Shown one piece after another: positions 37,203 through 45,841 of a DNA stretch of 64,000 bases. This DNA comes from Nocardioides_C sp963700955 (GTDB lineage Bacteria; Actinomycetota; Actinomycetes; Propionibacteriales; Nocardioidaceae): contig CAVOZH010000005.1 of the NCBI GenBank assembly GCA_963700955.1, forward strand, positions 62,001 to 126,000, read 5' to 3'. The notes below the pieces were generated by a model. That model made no database searches, was not told the origin of the DNA, and saw only the letters and a list, made by a program, of their open reading frames with translations. Numbering within the stretch: the stretch's first letter is position 1; each line of letters starts with the position of its first letter. The position numbers and the translations under genes were made by a program.

Positions 37203-38261
37203 GTGAAGCGGCGGGCGTACGGACTCCTGGTGGGAGTCGCACTGATGATGGGCCTGCTCGCCGTCGTAGCCAGCCAGCGGCTCGGTCTGCCCATCCGCGA
37301 CCCCGATGGCTTCCTCGGCCCGGCCTGGATCCGGCTGCCGCTGCTCGTCCTCGGCGCCTTCCTCGCGGACGTGGTCCCGCGCTCGGCGTGGCGGTCGCGG
37401 GGCAACCTCTCGAGGTTCCGCGAGGAGGCTCGGACCATCGTGCGCGAGCACTGGACCCACGAGCGGATCGTCCTCGTGGTGATCGGGCTGGTCAGCTTCT
37501 ACGTCACCTACGTCAGCTACCGGAACCTCAAGAACTTCCTGCCGTTCATCCGCGAGGGAACCCAGGACCCGCTGCTCAAGGCGATCGACGAGGCGATCTT
37601 CTTCGGCGGCGACCCCGCGATCTTCCTGCACACCGTGCTCGGCGAGGGCGCCACGGCGCACGTGCTGTCCTACGTCTACCTGATCTTCCTGCCGTTCGTG
37701 CCGCTCTCGGTGACGGCGTGGCTGGTGTGGTCGCGCAACATCAGCTTCGGCTACTGGTACGTCACCGCCCAGTGCCTTGCCTGGTCGCTCGGCACCGCGA
37801 GCTACTACGCGATCCCCTCGCTCGGGCCGGCGTTCTACTACGTATGGCTCTACTCCGGGCTCGAGAACACCGGTGTGACCCAGCTCCAGGACGCCTTGTT
37901 CTACGGACGGTCAGAGGTCCTGTTCAACCCGTTCAACACCGACGGCGTGCAGAGCGTCGCCGGCTTCGCCTCGTTGCACATGGCGATCACACTGCTCGCG
38001 GCGCTCGTCGCGCACTACACCGTCCGGCACGCCTGGATCCGCTGGGGCCTGTGGGTCTACGTCGTCATCACCGCCGTCTCGACGATCTACTTCGGCTGGC
38101 ACTACATCGCCGACGACGTCGCCGGCGCCTTCATCGCGGTCGTCTCGGTGTACCTCGGCGGCCTTGCCACGGGGCAGAAGTTCGACAGACACGGGATCGC
38201 GTCGCATCCGACGACGAGCACGGCCGAGGTCCCGGTCGAGTCGACCTCCGTCTCGAGCTGA
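37203..38261 (+). CDS. PAP2/Aur1-like membrane phosphatase or phosphotransferase
   Basis: A 352-residue integral membrane protein. PAP2-type motifs of the inositol-phosphorylceramide synthase (Aur1) subgroup are present: GFASLHMAITLLAAL and STIYFGWHYIADDVAGAF, with the catalytic His residues. About eight helices are predicted. Likely roles are lipid phosphate hydrolysis or transfer of phosphoinositol between lipids. GTG 37203 has no clear ribosome site; the IS element ends 15 bp upstream, so its promoter may now be provided by, or lost to, the element. Confidence 0.83.
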   Translation: MKRRAYGLLVGVALMMGLLAVVASQRLGLPIRDPDGFLGPAWIRLPLLVLGAFLADVVPRSAWRSRGNLSRFREEARTIVREHWTHERIVLVVIGLVSFYVTYVSYRNLKNFLPFIREGTQDPLLKAIDEAIFFGGDPAIFLHTVLGEGATAHVLSYVYLIFLPFVPLSVTAWLVWSRNISFGYWYVTAQCLAWSLGTASYYAIPSLGPAFYYVWLYSGLENTGVTQLQDALFYGRSEVLFNPFNTDGVQSVAGFASLHMAITLLAALVAHYTVRHAWIRWGLWVYVVITAVSTIYFGWHYIADDVAGAFIAVVSVYLGGLATGQKFDRHGIASHPTTSTAEVPVESTSVSS

Positions 38262-38388
38262 CCGCCGCGTCGGCAACCGGGCCCGAAGCCGGGGCGAGAG
38301 CCGCCCGCCACCGGGTAGTCCGTGGTGACCATGCGGAAATGACCCCGCCACCCTCCATGCTTTGTCCCATTTCGCGACGTTGCCCGAT

Positions 38389-38394
38389 TAGTCT
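38389..38394 (+). promoter_or_regulatory. Candidate -10 box of an unidentified transcript
   Basis: TAGTCT (TANNNT), with TTGTCC 21 bp upstream, a long spacing. A transcript starting near 38401 would run to the terminator at 38855. Confidence 0.3.
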
Positions 38395-38493
38395 GTGACC
38401 AGGGAAAACGTGATGCGCTGGGGTTTGCGTGCCACGGCCGGCTGGGGGGCCGGTTCAGATCTGGCTCGGGGGAGCCGGGGGGAGCTACACATC

Positions 38494-38676
38494 ATGTCGA
38501 TGTACGTCGGCGTGCGATCGCACGCATCTCAGGTGGCAGCAGACCACGCATCTCGTATCGCCGCAGCGAACGCAGCGCGTTTCGCCGCGGCCGGCGCCGC
38601 TCTCCTCTTGAGGGCAGGCAGGTCAGCGGACCTCGCAGCTCCGACCCAGGTCAGGGCCGGCGAGCCGCGGGGCTGA
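38494..38676 (+). CDS. Possible Ala-rich small protein (60 residues)
   Basis: ATG 38494 follows GGGGGGAG by about ten bases and gives a 60-residue peptide with an Ala-rich segment (VAADHASRIAAANAARFAAA) that could be an amphipathic helix. Third-position G+C is about 73 percent (my hand count), clearly lower than the surrounding genes, which argues against long-term coding selection. It may be a leader peptide of the same transcript, or chance. Confidence 0.3.
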   Translation: MSMYVGVRSHASQVAADHASRIAAANAARFAAAGAALLLRAGRSADLAAPTQVRAGEPRG

Positions 38677-38810
38677 GCCGCTCCTCGCTCGACTTGGCTC
38701 CGTCCTTCCATCCCAGCAGGACGGGGTCAGGGGTGGTCCGTCGCTGCCTTCCTCCCAAGGCAGCGCCGGGTTCACCGAACGTTCTCGGCGCCAGCGGTCG
38801 CCGAGAACAC

Positions 38811-38855
38811 CGACAGCCACAACCGGTCCCAGGGCCGTTGTGGCTGTCGTCTTTT
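38811..38855 (+). terminator. Rho-independent terminator
   Basis: A perfect 13-bp stem, arms 38811-38823 and 38837-38849, is followed by TCTTTT. This is the clearest intrinsic terminator in the window and marks the 3' end of the transcript starting near 38401. Confidence 0.85.
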
Positions 38856-38894
38856 CGGGACAGATCTGCCTACTTTTCGGACCATTCAACGAAT

Positions 38895-38900
38895 TACAAT
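38895..38900 (+). promoter_or_regulatory. Probable -10 box of the NlpC/P60 gene
   Basis: TACAAT in a locally AT-rich segment (38875-38960) that contrasts with the GC-rich surroundings. It lies 233 bp before ATG 39134, implying a long leader. Confidence 0.5.
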
Positions 38901-39013
38901 CATGTAGTTTGTCAAGGGGACACGCCGTGTTACAGAAGTTTTTATTGAGGAAAGTGTTCCATGTGTGACAGATGAGTACTAGCGTTCCTGCGACGGCGCT
39001 GCTCGGGCGGCTC

Positions 39014-39117
39014 CGTTACACCGCCGGCAGCTGGCTTGGGAGGGCCAGCAGCCGGCGTGAAACGGACCAGGTCGAGCCAGCGGTCCGCGAGCCCTCGGGG
39101 ATGGGGCTCGCGGACAC
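39014..39117 (+). promoter_or_regulatory. Structured leader of the NlpC/P60 gene
   Basis: Two large hairpins precede the ribosome site GGAAGGAA. The first pairs TCCGTT (39014-39019) with AACGGA (39063-39068) around inner stems GCCGGC/GCCGGC and CTGGC/GCCAG. The second is a perfect 12-bp stem (39085-39096 with 39106-39117). NlpC/P60 genes in Actinobacteria are often under c-di-AMP riboswitches, but the ydaO consensus is not visible here, so this may be another control element. Confidence 0.5.
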
Positions 39118-39133
39118 TTCGGAAGGAAGCCAG

Positions 39134-40528
39134 ATGGGGAACGTCGGGATTCAGCGCAGGACCCAGGACGGACAGCTCCGTTCGTGGGCGCGCCTCGTCG
39201 TTCCGGCCCTCCTGGCCGGCGTCCTGGTCGTGGCCGTGGTCCCGGACGCCGTCGCGGACAAGTCCCACAGGGCGTTCCCCAGCAGGGACGAGGTCGCAGC
39301 CGCCAAGGAACGCGTCGCGCAGACCGCTCGCAGCGTCGGCGCGATCAAGGCATCCCTCCTGCTCGCGAACAACCGGCTCGAGGCCGCCGCGGTCAAGGCG
39401 GAGACGGCGTCCGAGGCCTACAACGGCGCGATGTGGCGGCTCCAGACCGCGCGGCAGGATCTCGCCACCGCGAGGGCCGAGGCGGCCAAGGCCCGTCGTA
39501 GCGTCGCCGAACAGCGCAAGGCGATCGGCGCCCTCGTCGCAGAGTCCTACCAGCAAGGCGGGGACCTCACCGCACTGAGCGCGATGATGGGCGCTGACGG
39601 CCCGGAGGGCGTGCTCGACCAGTACGCCACGTTCCAGGGGGCCTCCGGCTCGCTCCAGGCCGACTACGACCGGTTCGCCGCCTCGGACGCGCTCGCGAAG
39701 GTCTTCGAGAAGCGTGCCGAGGAGGCTCGCGTCAAGGCCGAGCGGCTTGCCGACGAGGCCCGGACCGCCAAGGACCAGGCCGCACGGGCCGCTGCCGCAG
39801 CGCAGACCGCGGCGGCCGAGATCGCGGCCGAGAAGGACCTGCTGATCCGCGAGCTCGCCCGCGCCCAGCACATCTCGGTGTCCCTGGCGCGCCAGCGGCA
39901 GACGGCTCTCGAGGAGATCGCCCGCCAGCGCGCGGCCGCACGTGCCCGCGCCGAGGCGGAGGAAGCGGCACGGAAGCAGGCCGCCGCCGAGGCGCGCGAC
40001 CGTGCCGAAGCCCGGCGTGCGGCCCGCGCAGAGGCCGCGCGCCAGAAGCGACAGACCCGCGAGGAACGCACGTCCTCGCAGCAGGACCCGACCGACCCCC
40101 CACCGCCGGCATCCCCCCCGCCGGCTCCGGCTCCGCCACCGCCGTCGACACCCCCAACCGGCAGTGGCGGAGCCGATCGGGCCATCGCCTACGCGAAGGC
40201 GCAGCTCGGCGAGCCCTACGTCTGGGGTGCGGCCGGACCGGACTCGTGGGACTGCTCGGGGCTGATGCTCGGTGCCTGGGGTGAGGCCGGCGTCTACCTG
40301 CCGCACTACTCGGTGGCGCAGTACTACGCCGGCACCCCGGTCTCTGCGGGCGACCTGCGTCCCGGCGACCTGGTCTTCTGGGGCACCTCAAGCAGCCCTG
40401 AGTCGATCCACCACGTGGCGATGTACATCGGCGACGGCATGATCATCCACGCTCCGCGCACGGGGCGGCCGGTCGAGATCGACAGCATGTACTACTGGAT
40501 CCCGCCGAACTTCTTCGCGCGTCTGTGA
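39134..40528 (+). CDS. Secreted NlpC/P60 peptidoglycan endopeptidase (RipA-like)
   Basis: A 464-residue secreted protein. The signal/anchor segment is around residues 19-38 (LVVPALLAGVLVVAVVPDAVA). Long coiled-coil helices rich in Ala, Arg and Glu follow (about 45-300), then a Pro-rich linker and the C-terminal NlpC/P60 domain with Cys374 (DSWDCSG) and His427 (IHHVAMYIG). It should cut peptide stems in the cell wall during separation, with the coiled coil restraining activity, as in RipA/CwlO-type proteins. ATG 39134 has GGAAGGAA at 7 nt; an upstream ATG at 38972 lies inside the structured leader. Confidence 0.92.
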   Translation: MGNVGIQRRTQDGQLRSWARLVVPALLAGVLVVAVVPDAVADKSHRAFPSRDEVAAAKERVAQTARSVGAIKASLLLANNRLEAAAVKAETASEAYNGAMWRLQTARQDLATARAEAAKARRSVAEQRKAIGALVAESYQQGGDLTALSAMMGADGPEGVLDQYATFQGASGSLQADYDRFAASDALAKVFEKRAEEARVKAERLADEARTAKDQAARAAAAAQTAAAEIAAEKDLLIRELARAQHISVSLARQRQTALEEIARQRAAARARAEAEEAARKQAAAEARDRAEARRAARAEAARQKRQTREERTSSQQDPTDPPPPASPPPAPAPPPPSTPPTGSGGADRAIAYAKAQLGEPYVWGAAGPDSWDCSGLMLGAWGEAGVYLPHYSVAQYYAGTPVSAGDLRPGDLVFWGTSSSPESIHHVAMYIGDGMIIHAPRTGRPVEIDSMYYWIPPNFFARL

Positions 40529-40573
40529 CGTGGAGCCTTTCCCGCCGCGGGTGAGGGCTGACAGGGTTGGACC

Positions 40574-42532
40574 ATGTCCTCCTCTTCGAGCTCCCACCTG
40601 ACCCCAGCCGTCGACGTCCCAGCCCTGACCGAGCTGCTCGACGGCAAGTACGCCGAGGTCCGGCAGCTCGTTCGGAAGAACCTCGCGGAGTACTCCGACA
40701 TCCTCGTCGACGCCGAGCAGCTGAGCCGTGACGAGTTCCGGGAACGGGTCCTCGAGGTCCTCCTGATGATGGCCGAGTCGGGGCAGACCGGCATGGGCTT
40801 CCCCAAGGAGTACGGCGGAGGCGGCGACATCGGCGCCTCCATCGCGGCCTTCGAGACCCTGGCCTACGGCGATCTCTCCGTCCTGGTGAAGGCCGGTGTG
40901 CAGTTCGGGCTCTTCGGCGGCGCGATCCTGCACCTGGGCACCAAGGAGCACCACGACGCCTACCTCGAGGACACGATCACGGGCAGGCTCCTCGGCTGCT
41001 TCGCGATGACCGAGACCGGCCACGGCTCCAACGTCCAGGCGCTCGGGACGACCGCGACCTATGACGTCGACGCGGGGGAGTTCGTGATCAACACCCCCGA
41101 CGACTCCTCGCGCAAGGACTACATCGGCAACGCCGCGAAACACGCTCGGCTCGCGGTCGTCTTCGGCCAGCTCGACGTCGGCGGCACCTCCCACGGGGTG
41201 CACGCGTTCGTCGTACCCATCCGCGACGCCGAGGGCAACGTCATGCCCGGCGTGCGGATCGAGGACTGCGGCCAGAAGATCGGCCTCAACGGGGTCGACA
41301 ACGGCCGCATCTGGTTCGACGGGGTGCGGGTGCCGAGGACGGCGATGCTGAACCGCTACGCCGACGTGCACGAGGACGGCAGCTACCACTCGGAGATCGA
41401 GAATCCCGACCGGCGGTTCTTCACGATGCTCGGCACCCTCGTCCAGGGTCGGGTCAGCGTCGGCGGGGGTGCGATCAGCGCGAGCAAGGTGGCGCTGTCG
41501 GTGGCGATCAAGTACGGCCTGGTCCGGCGTCAGTTCGGCTCACCCGGGTCGGACCGCGAGGAGGTGCTGCTCGACTACGGCATGCACCAGCGCCGGCTGT
41601 TCCCGCTGCTCGCCCGGACCTACGCCCTGCACTTCGCCCAGGAGCGGGTGGCGGCCGGCCTCCACGAGGTGTTCTCGAACCCGGACACCCCGGAGCACGA
41701 CCGGCGTGCGCTCGAGTCGCGGGCGGCGGGCACCAAGGCGCTGGGCACCTGGCACGCCTCCCGCACGATCCAGGAGTGCCGGGAGGCCTGCGGTGGCGCG
41801 GGTTACCTGTCGGTGAACCGGTTCGACGCGCTGCGCGCCGACACCGACGTGTTCACCACCTTCGAGGGCGACAACACGATCCTGCTGCAGCTCGTCGCGA
41901 AGGGCCTCCTCACCGACTACGCGAGCGAGTTCGGCGACCTCGACCAGTTCGGGATGATGCGCTTCGTCGCCTCGGTCGCGGTGGAGACGGTGATCGAGCG
42001 GACCAGCGTGCACAAGCTGCTGGACCGAATGCGCGACGTGCTGCCTCAGGGCGACAGCGACACCGACCCCGACTCCGGCCTCCTCGACACGTCCTACCAC
42101 CTGAACCTCCTGCAGTGGCGTGAGGAGCACATGCTCGCCGCCGTCGCGCGACGGCTGAAGAGGGGCATGGACGACGGCGGCGACCCGGCCGCGGTGTTCA
42201 GCATGGTGCAGGACCACGTCATCGCCTCGGCCAACGCCCATGTCGAGCGGCTGCTGCTCCAGGCGTTCGTCGAGAAGGTCGAGGCGATGCCCGAGGGGCA
42301 GAACAAGACCGCGATGCAGCTCGTGTGCGACCTGTTCGCGTTGTCGACGATCGAGGCCGACCGGGCCTGGTTCATGGAGCACGGGCGGCTGTCGAACGCG
42401 AAGTCCAAGGCGGTGACCGCGATGGTGAACGAGCTGTGCCGGCGGGTGCGGCCCATCGCCGACGAGCTCGTCGAAGCCTTCGACATCCCGCAGGAGATGC
42501 TGAGGGCGGAGATCGTCCAGCCGGCTCGCTGA
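40574..42532 (+). CDS. Acyl-CoA oxidase/dehydrogenase (ACOX type)
   Basis: A 652-residue acyl-CoA oxidase-type flavoprotein. The FAD-binding segment CFAMTETGHGSNVQ is near residues 143-156, and the ACOX-type middle and C-terminal motifs FTTFEGDNTILLQLVAKGLL and ACGGAGYL are present. The length is that of peroxisomal-type oxidases (about 650) rather than dehydrogenases (about 390). It starts beta-oxidation of fatty acyl-CoA. A monocistronic context is likely, ending near the convergent ppa gene. No KstR-like site is seen upstream. Confidence 0.9.
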   Translation: MSSSSSSHLTPAVDVPALTELLDGKYAEVRQLVRKNLAEYSDILVDAEQLSRDEFRERVLEVLLMMAESGQTGMGFPKEYGGGGDIGASIAAFETLAYGDLSVLVKAGVQFGLFGGAILHLGTKEHHDAYLEDTITGRLLGCFAMTETGHGSNVQALGTTATYDVDAGEFVINTPDDSSRKDYIGNAAKHARLAVVFGQLDVGGTSHGVHAFVVPIRDAEGNVMPGVRIEDCGQKIGLNGVDNGRIWFDGVRVPRTAMLNRYADVHEDGSYHSEIENPDRRFFTMLGTLVQGRVSVGGGAISASKVALSVAIKYGLVRRQFGSPGSDREEVLLDYGMHQRRLFPLLARTYALHFAQERVAAGLHEVFSNPDTPEHDRRALESRAAGTKALGTWHASRTIQECREACGGAGYLSVNRFDALRADTDVFTTFEGDNTILLQLVAKGLLTDYASEFGDLDQFGMMRFVASVAVETVIERTSVHKLLDRMRDVLPQGDSDTDPDSGLLDTSYHLNLLQWREEHMLAAVARRLKRGMDDGGDPAAVFSMVQDHVIASANAHVERLLLQAFVEKVEAMPEGQNKTAMQLVCDLFALSTIEADRAWFMEHGRLSNAKSKAVTAMVNELCRRVRPIADELVEAFDIPQEMLRAEIVQPAR

Positions 42533-42684
42533 CGACTCGCGGCCGGGCGCTGTCCGGTTCGGCTGTGCGGCGTACCCGGTCGCTTGGGCGGCGCGTCGGC
42601 TTCGCCGCCGCGGCCAAGCCCTTTGACGCTCCCTTGGTACGGCGCACCGCCGACCCGGAAAGCGCCAGGGCCGGGAGCCTCGGC

Positions 42685-43176
42685 TCAGTGGCCGCCCTGG
42701 TCCTTGAGGCGCTCGAAGGAGGCCTTCACCTCTGCCTCGGCCTCGTCGCGGCCGACCCAGTTGGCGCCCTCGACGGACTTGCCGGGCTCGAGGTCCTTGT
42801 AGACCTCGAAGAAGTGCTGGATCTCGAGCCGGTCGAACTTCGAGACGTGGTTGATGTCGCGCAGGTGCTCCAGGCGCGGGTCGTGCGAGGGGACGCACAG
42901 CACCTTGTCGTCGCCTCCGGCCTCGTCGGTCATCCGGAACATGCCGATCGCGCGGCACCGGATCAGGCAGCCAGGGAAGGTCGGCTCCTGAAGGAGGACG
43001 AGGGCGTCGAGCGGGTCGCCGTCGAGGCCGAGGGTGTTCTCGATGAACCCGTAGTCGGCGGGGTACTGGGTGGAGGTGAACAGTGTCCGGTCCAGGCGGA
43101 TGCGGCCGGTCTCGTGGTCGACCTCATACTTGTTGCGCTGACCCTTAGGAATCTCAACCAGGACGTCGAACTCCAC
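42685..43176 (-). CDS. ppa: Inorganic pyrophosphatase (family I)
   Basis: A 163-residue soluble type I pyrophosphatase. The signature DGDPLDALVLL gives the catalytic Asp trio; the N-terminus is MEFDVLVEIPKGQRNKYEVD and the segment YPADYGFIENT is intact. It hydrolyses pyrophosphate made by biosynthetic ligases and polymerases. Standard length for Actinobacteria. It is convergent with the acyl-CoA oxidase and divergent from dacB. Confidence 0.96.
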   Translation of the reverse strand: MEFDVLVEIPKGQRNKYEVDHETGRIRLDRTLFTSTQYPADYGFIENTLGLDGDPLDALVLLQEPTFPGCLIRCRAIGMFRMTDEAGGDDKVLCVPSHDPRLEHLRDINHVSKFDRLEIQHFFEVYKDLEPGKSVEGANWVGRDEAEAEVKASFERLKDQGGH

Positions 43177-43260
43177 AGTTCCTCCAACTCACAGTCTCCG
43201 ATGCGGTTTGGCTAGTGTCGCGCACGAGCGATGAAAATGCGCAGTCGAGAGGGGTATGAG

Positions 43261-44712
43261 GTGGCCGGAGGTGATGTACGCCACTCGGACGTGCGCACGG
43301 GACGTCTCGTCCGCCGCACGAGCAGCGGCCTGGTGCTGCTCGTCCTGGTCCTGGCCGTCGTCTCCTACTCCTTCGACGTGGGTCCCCGGTTCCTCGGGTG
43401 GCACCACCCCTCGCCGGTCACCGAACCGGCTGAGGTGGCGCCGCCGCCCGGCCTGACCCTGCCCACCCCGTCTCCCGCGGCCGCGGTTGCGGACCCCTTG
43501 CCGGCCAAGGCGGGGGACCCCGTGGCGGTACGACGGGCGGTGGGAAAGCTGCTGCACGACAAGGACCTCGGGCCGCGGGTGGCGGTTGCCGTGAGCCAGG
43601 TCTCCGACGGCGCGACGATCTTCCACAGCGGGCCTGCGTCGATCACCCCGGCCTCGACCATGAAGCTGCTCACGACGACTGCCGCACTCGCGACGTTGGG
43701 TCCCGACCACACCTTCAGCACGACGACCGTGGCCGGTTCCTCACCCCGCGACGTCATCCTCGTCGGAGGCGGCGACCCGCTGCTCGCCCGTGCCCCGAGC
43801 AGCAGCTACCCGGCGCGTGCCGACCTGGTGACCCTGGCCAAGGCGACGGCGAGCTCGCTGAAGCAGCGCGGCCGGACCCGGGTCCGCGTCGGGTACGACG
43901 CGACGTTGTTCACCGGCCCTTCGGCGAACCCCGCCTGGCGGGCGTCGTACATCACGGACAACGTGGTCAGCCCGATCTCCCCGCTGTGGGTGGACGAGGG
44001 CCGTGAGCGACCGGGCCTCGTGTTCCGCTCCGACGACCCGGCGCACGACGCGGCGGTGGACTTCGCTCAGGCGCTCTCCAAGCAGGGGATCGTCGTGCGG
44101 GGGGCGCCGCACCCGGCCGCCGCGGCTCCGGAAGCCCTGCAGTACGCCGTCGTGCACAGCGCCCCCTTGGCGCAGATCGTCCAGTGGGTGCTCGAGAAGA
44201 GCGACAACGAGGGAGCCGAGGTGCTCTCCCGTCAGGTGGCACTCGCCGAGGGGAAGCCGGTGTCGTTCACCGGCGGCGCGGCCGCGGTCCGTGGGGTGCT
44301 GACCCGACTCGGGGTGGACACGTCCGCCGACCGGATCTTCGACGGCAGCGGCCTCTCCCGCGACGACCGGCTCTCGCCCGAGACGCTGCTGGGGGTCCTC
44401 GAGGCTGCGTCGGCCGCCGACCACCCCGACCTGCGAGGGATCCTCACGGGGCTGCCGGTGGCCGGGTTCACCGGGTCCCTGACCCGCCGGTTCGACAGCG
44501 GCGACCCAGCAGGTCTTGGCCGGGTGCGCGCGAAGACCGGGACCCTCACCGGGGTGCACGGCCTGGCCGGGATCGTCACCGACCGCGAGGGCACGGCGTT
44601 CTCGTTCGTCGCCATCGCCGACCGGGTGAAGCCGATCCACACCCTCGACGCGCGGCAGCGTCTCGACGAAGTGGCGGCCGCTCTCGCCGGCTGCTCCTGC
44701 GGCCAGCAGTGA
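43261..44712 (+). CDS. dacB: D-alanyl-D-alanine carboxypeptidase/endopeptidase (S13, PBP4 type)
   Basis: A 483-residue S13 peptidase. The active-site motifs are SxxK at Ser132 (PASTMKLL), SDN at about residue 314 (KSDNEGAE) and KTG at about 425 (RAKTGTLTG). An N-terminal membrane anchor is at about residues 18-37. It trims peptidoglycan stem peptides outside the membrane. GTG 43261 has GAGAGGGG at 6 nt; ATG 43231 is an alternative that adds 10 residues. It precedes the DUF2342 gene by 42 bp, a common actinobacterial arrangement. Confidence 0.92.
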   Translation: MAGGDVRHSDVRTGRLVRRTSSGLVLLVLVLAVVSYSFDVGPRFLGWHHPSPVTEPAEVAPPPGLTLPTPSPAAAVADPLPAKAGDPVAVRRAVGKLLHDKDLGPRVAVAVSQVSDGATIFHSGPASITPASTMKLLTTTAALATLGPDHTFSTTTVAGSSPRDVILVGGGDPLLARAPSSSYPARADLVTLAKATASSLKQRGRTRVRVGYDATLFTGPSANPAWRASYITDNVVSPISPLWVDEGRERPGLVFRSDDPAHDAAVDFAQALSKQGIVVRGAPHPAAAAPEALQYAVVHSAPLAQIVQWVLEKSDNEGAEVLSRQVALAEGKPVSFTGGAAAVRGVLTRLGVDTSADRIFDGSGLSRDDRLSPETLLGVLEAASAADHPDLRGILTGLPVAGFTGSLTRRFDSGDPAGLGRVRAKTGTLTGVHGLAGIVTDREGTAFSFVAIADRVKPIHTLDARQRLDEVAAALAGCSCGQQ

Positions 44713-44742
44713 AGACCGCCGACGGGAGTTGAGCGGGCGGCG

Positions 44743-44748
44743 TAGTGT
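44743..44748 (+). promoter_or_regulatory. Candidate -10 box of the DUF2342 gene
   Basis: TAGTGT ends 6 nt before ATG 44755, implying a leaderless transcript. Confidence 0.4.
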
Positions 44749-44754
44749 CGGGGC

Positions 44755-45831
44755 ATGTCGAACCGCACCACGATGATCGACTGGGACCTCGCCGTCCTGG
44801 CCGCGTCGAAGATGTCCGGGCCGGGCCCGGTGGTCAGCCGCGACCAGGCGCAGGCCGCGGTGGACGAGCTGCGCGAGGGCGCCCACCGGTCCACGCCGCT
44901 GGTGCGTGAGTTCACCGGTCTGGTGGCCGAGGAGCGCACCGCCCCGGTCCTGGTGGTCGACCGGCCCGGCTGGATCCAGGCCAACGTGGACGGCTTCGCC
45001 ACGATCATCTCCCCGCTCGTGGAGAAGATGCGCGAGAAGCGGGGTGAGCCGTCGCCGATCGCCGAGGCCGTCGGCTCCCGGGTCACCGGGCTGGAGCTCG
45101 GCGGCCTGCTGGGTTTCATGTCGACCAAGGTGCTGGGACAGTTCGACCCGTTCCACGCCCCGACCGAGCCAGGTTCGGAGGGCGTCGCGGGCCGGCTGCT
45201 CCTCGTCGCCCCGAACATCGTCCACGTCGAGAGCGAGCTCGGCGTCGACCCCACCGACTTCCGGCTGTGGGTCTGCCTCCACGAGGAGACCCATCGCGTG
45301 CAGTTCACCGCGGTGCCGTGGATGCGCGACCACATCCACGGCGAGATCGCCTCGCTGGTCGACTCCGTCGAGGTCGACCCGGCCAAGCTCGCCTCGATGA
45401 TGGGTGAGGCCGTGAAGCGGCTCGGCGACCTGTTCCGCGGGGACGACGAGGTGAGCCTGCTCGACCTCGTCCAGACCCCGGAGCAGAAGGAGGTCCTCGA
45501 CCGGATCACCGCGGTGATGTCGCTGCTCGAGGGCCACGCCGACGTGGTCATGGACGGCGTCGGCCCGGAGGTGATCCCGTCGGTGGCGGAGATCCGCAAC
45601 AAGTTCAACAAGCGCCGCAAGAGCGCGAGCGGCCTGGACAAGATCATCCGCAAGCTCCTCGGGTTCGACGCCAAGATGGCGCAGTACCGCAACGGCGCCG
45701 CCTTCGTCCGCGGTGTCGTCGACAAGGTCGGGATGGAGGGCTTCAACGAGGTCTGGGCCTCCCCGGAGCAGCTGCCCTCGCGTGTGGAGATCGGCGACCC
45801 CGACGCCTGGGTCCGCCGCGTCCACGGCTGA
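44755..45831 (+). CDS. DUF2342 zinc metallopeptidase-like protein
   Basis: A 358-residue protein of the DUF2342 family, often labelled coenzyme F420 biosynthesis-associated. The metal motif is LHEETHRVQF near residue 177 (an HExxH), and a glutamate-containing helix follows near EGHADVVMDGVGPE. It is a soluble zincin-like protein of unknown substrate. The pairing with dacB and tilS is conserved in Actinobacteria; the F420 link is only by co-occurrence, and no cofGH or fbiABC genes are here. Confidence 0.88.
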   Translation: MSNRTTMIDWDLAVLAASKMSGPGPVVSRDQAQAAVDELREGAHRSTPLVREFTGLVAEERTAPVLVVDRPGWIQANVDGFATIISPLVEKMREKRGEPSPIAEAVGSRVTGLELGGLLGFMSTKVLGQFDPFHAPTEPGSEGVAGRLLLVAPNIVHVESELGVDPTDFRLWVCLHEETHRVQFTAVPWMRDHIHGEIASLVDSVEVDPAKLASMMGEAVKRLGDLFRGDDEVSLLDLVQTPEQKEVLDRITAVMSLLEGHADVVMDGVGPEVIPSVAEIRNKFNKRRKSASGLDKIIRKLLGFDAKMAQYRNGAAFVRGVVDKVGMEGFNEVWASPEQLPSRVEIGDPDAWVRRVHG

Positions 45832-45841
45832 CCGAGGTCCG

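Larger units (their letters stand above)
38401..38855 (+). ncRNA. Candidate structured RNA or small-protein transcript, unidentified
   Basis: This ~455-bp stretch between the PAP2 gene and the NlpC/P60 gene has no database-like gene. Near its 3' end are four hairpins in a row: 38700-38724 (6-bp stem), 38742-38765 (perfect 9-bp stem), 38781-38808 (perfect 10-bp stem) and 38811-38849 (perfect 13-bp stem with T-tract). I find no match to RNase P, tmRNA, SRP RNA, 6C or ydaO consensus sequences. It could be a regulatory RNA or the 3' end of a short mRNA. Confidence 0.45.

Noticed and set aside
38640..38810. A c-di-AMP (ydaO) riboswitch ahead of the NlpC/P60 gene
   Set aside because: The consensus GGGGUGAAUC and the GCUAACC end block are absent from the plus strand; only hairpins and a terminator are seen, and the terminator lies before the gene's promoter.
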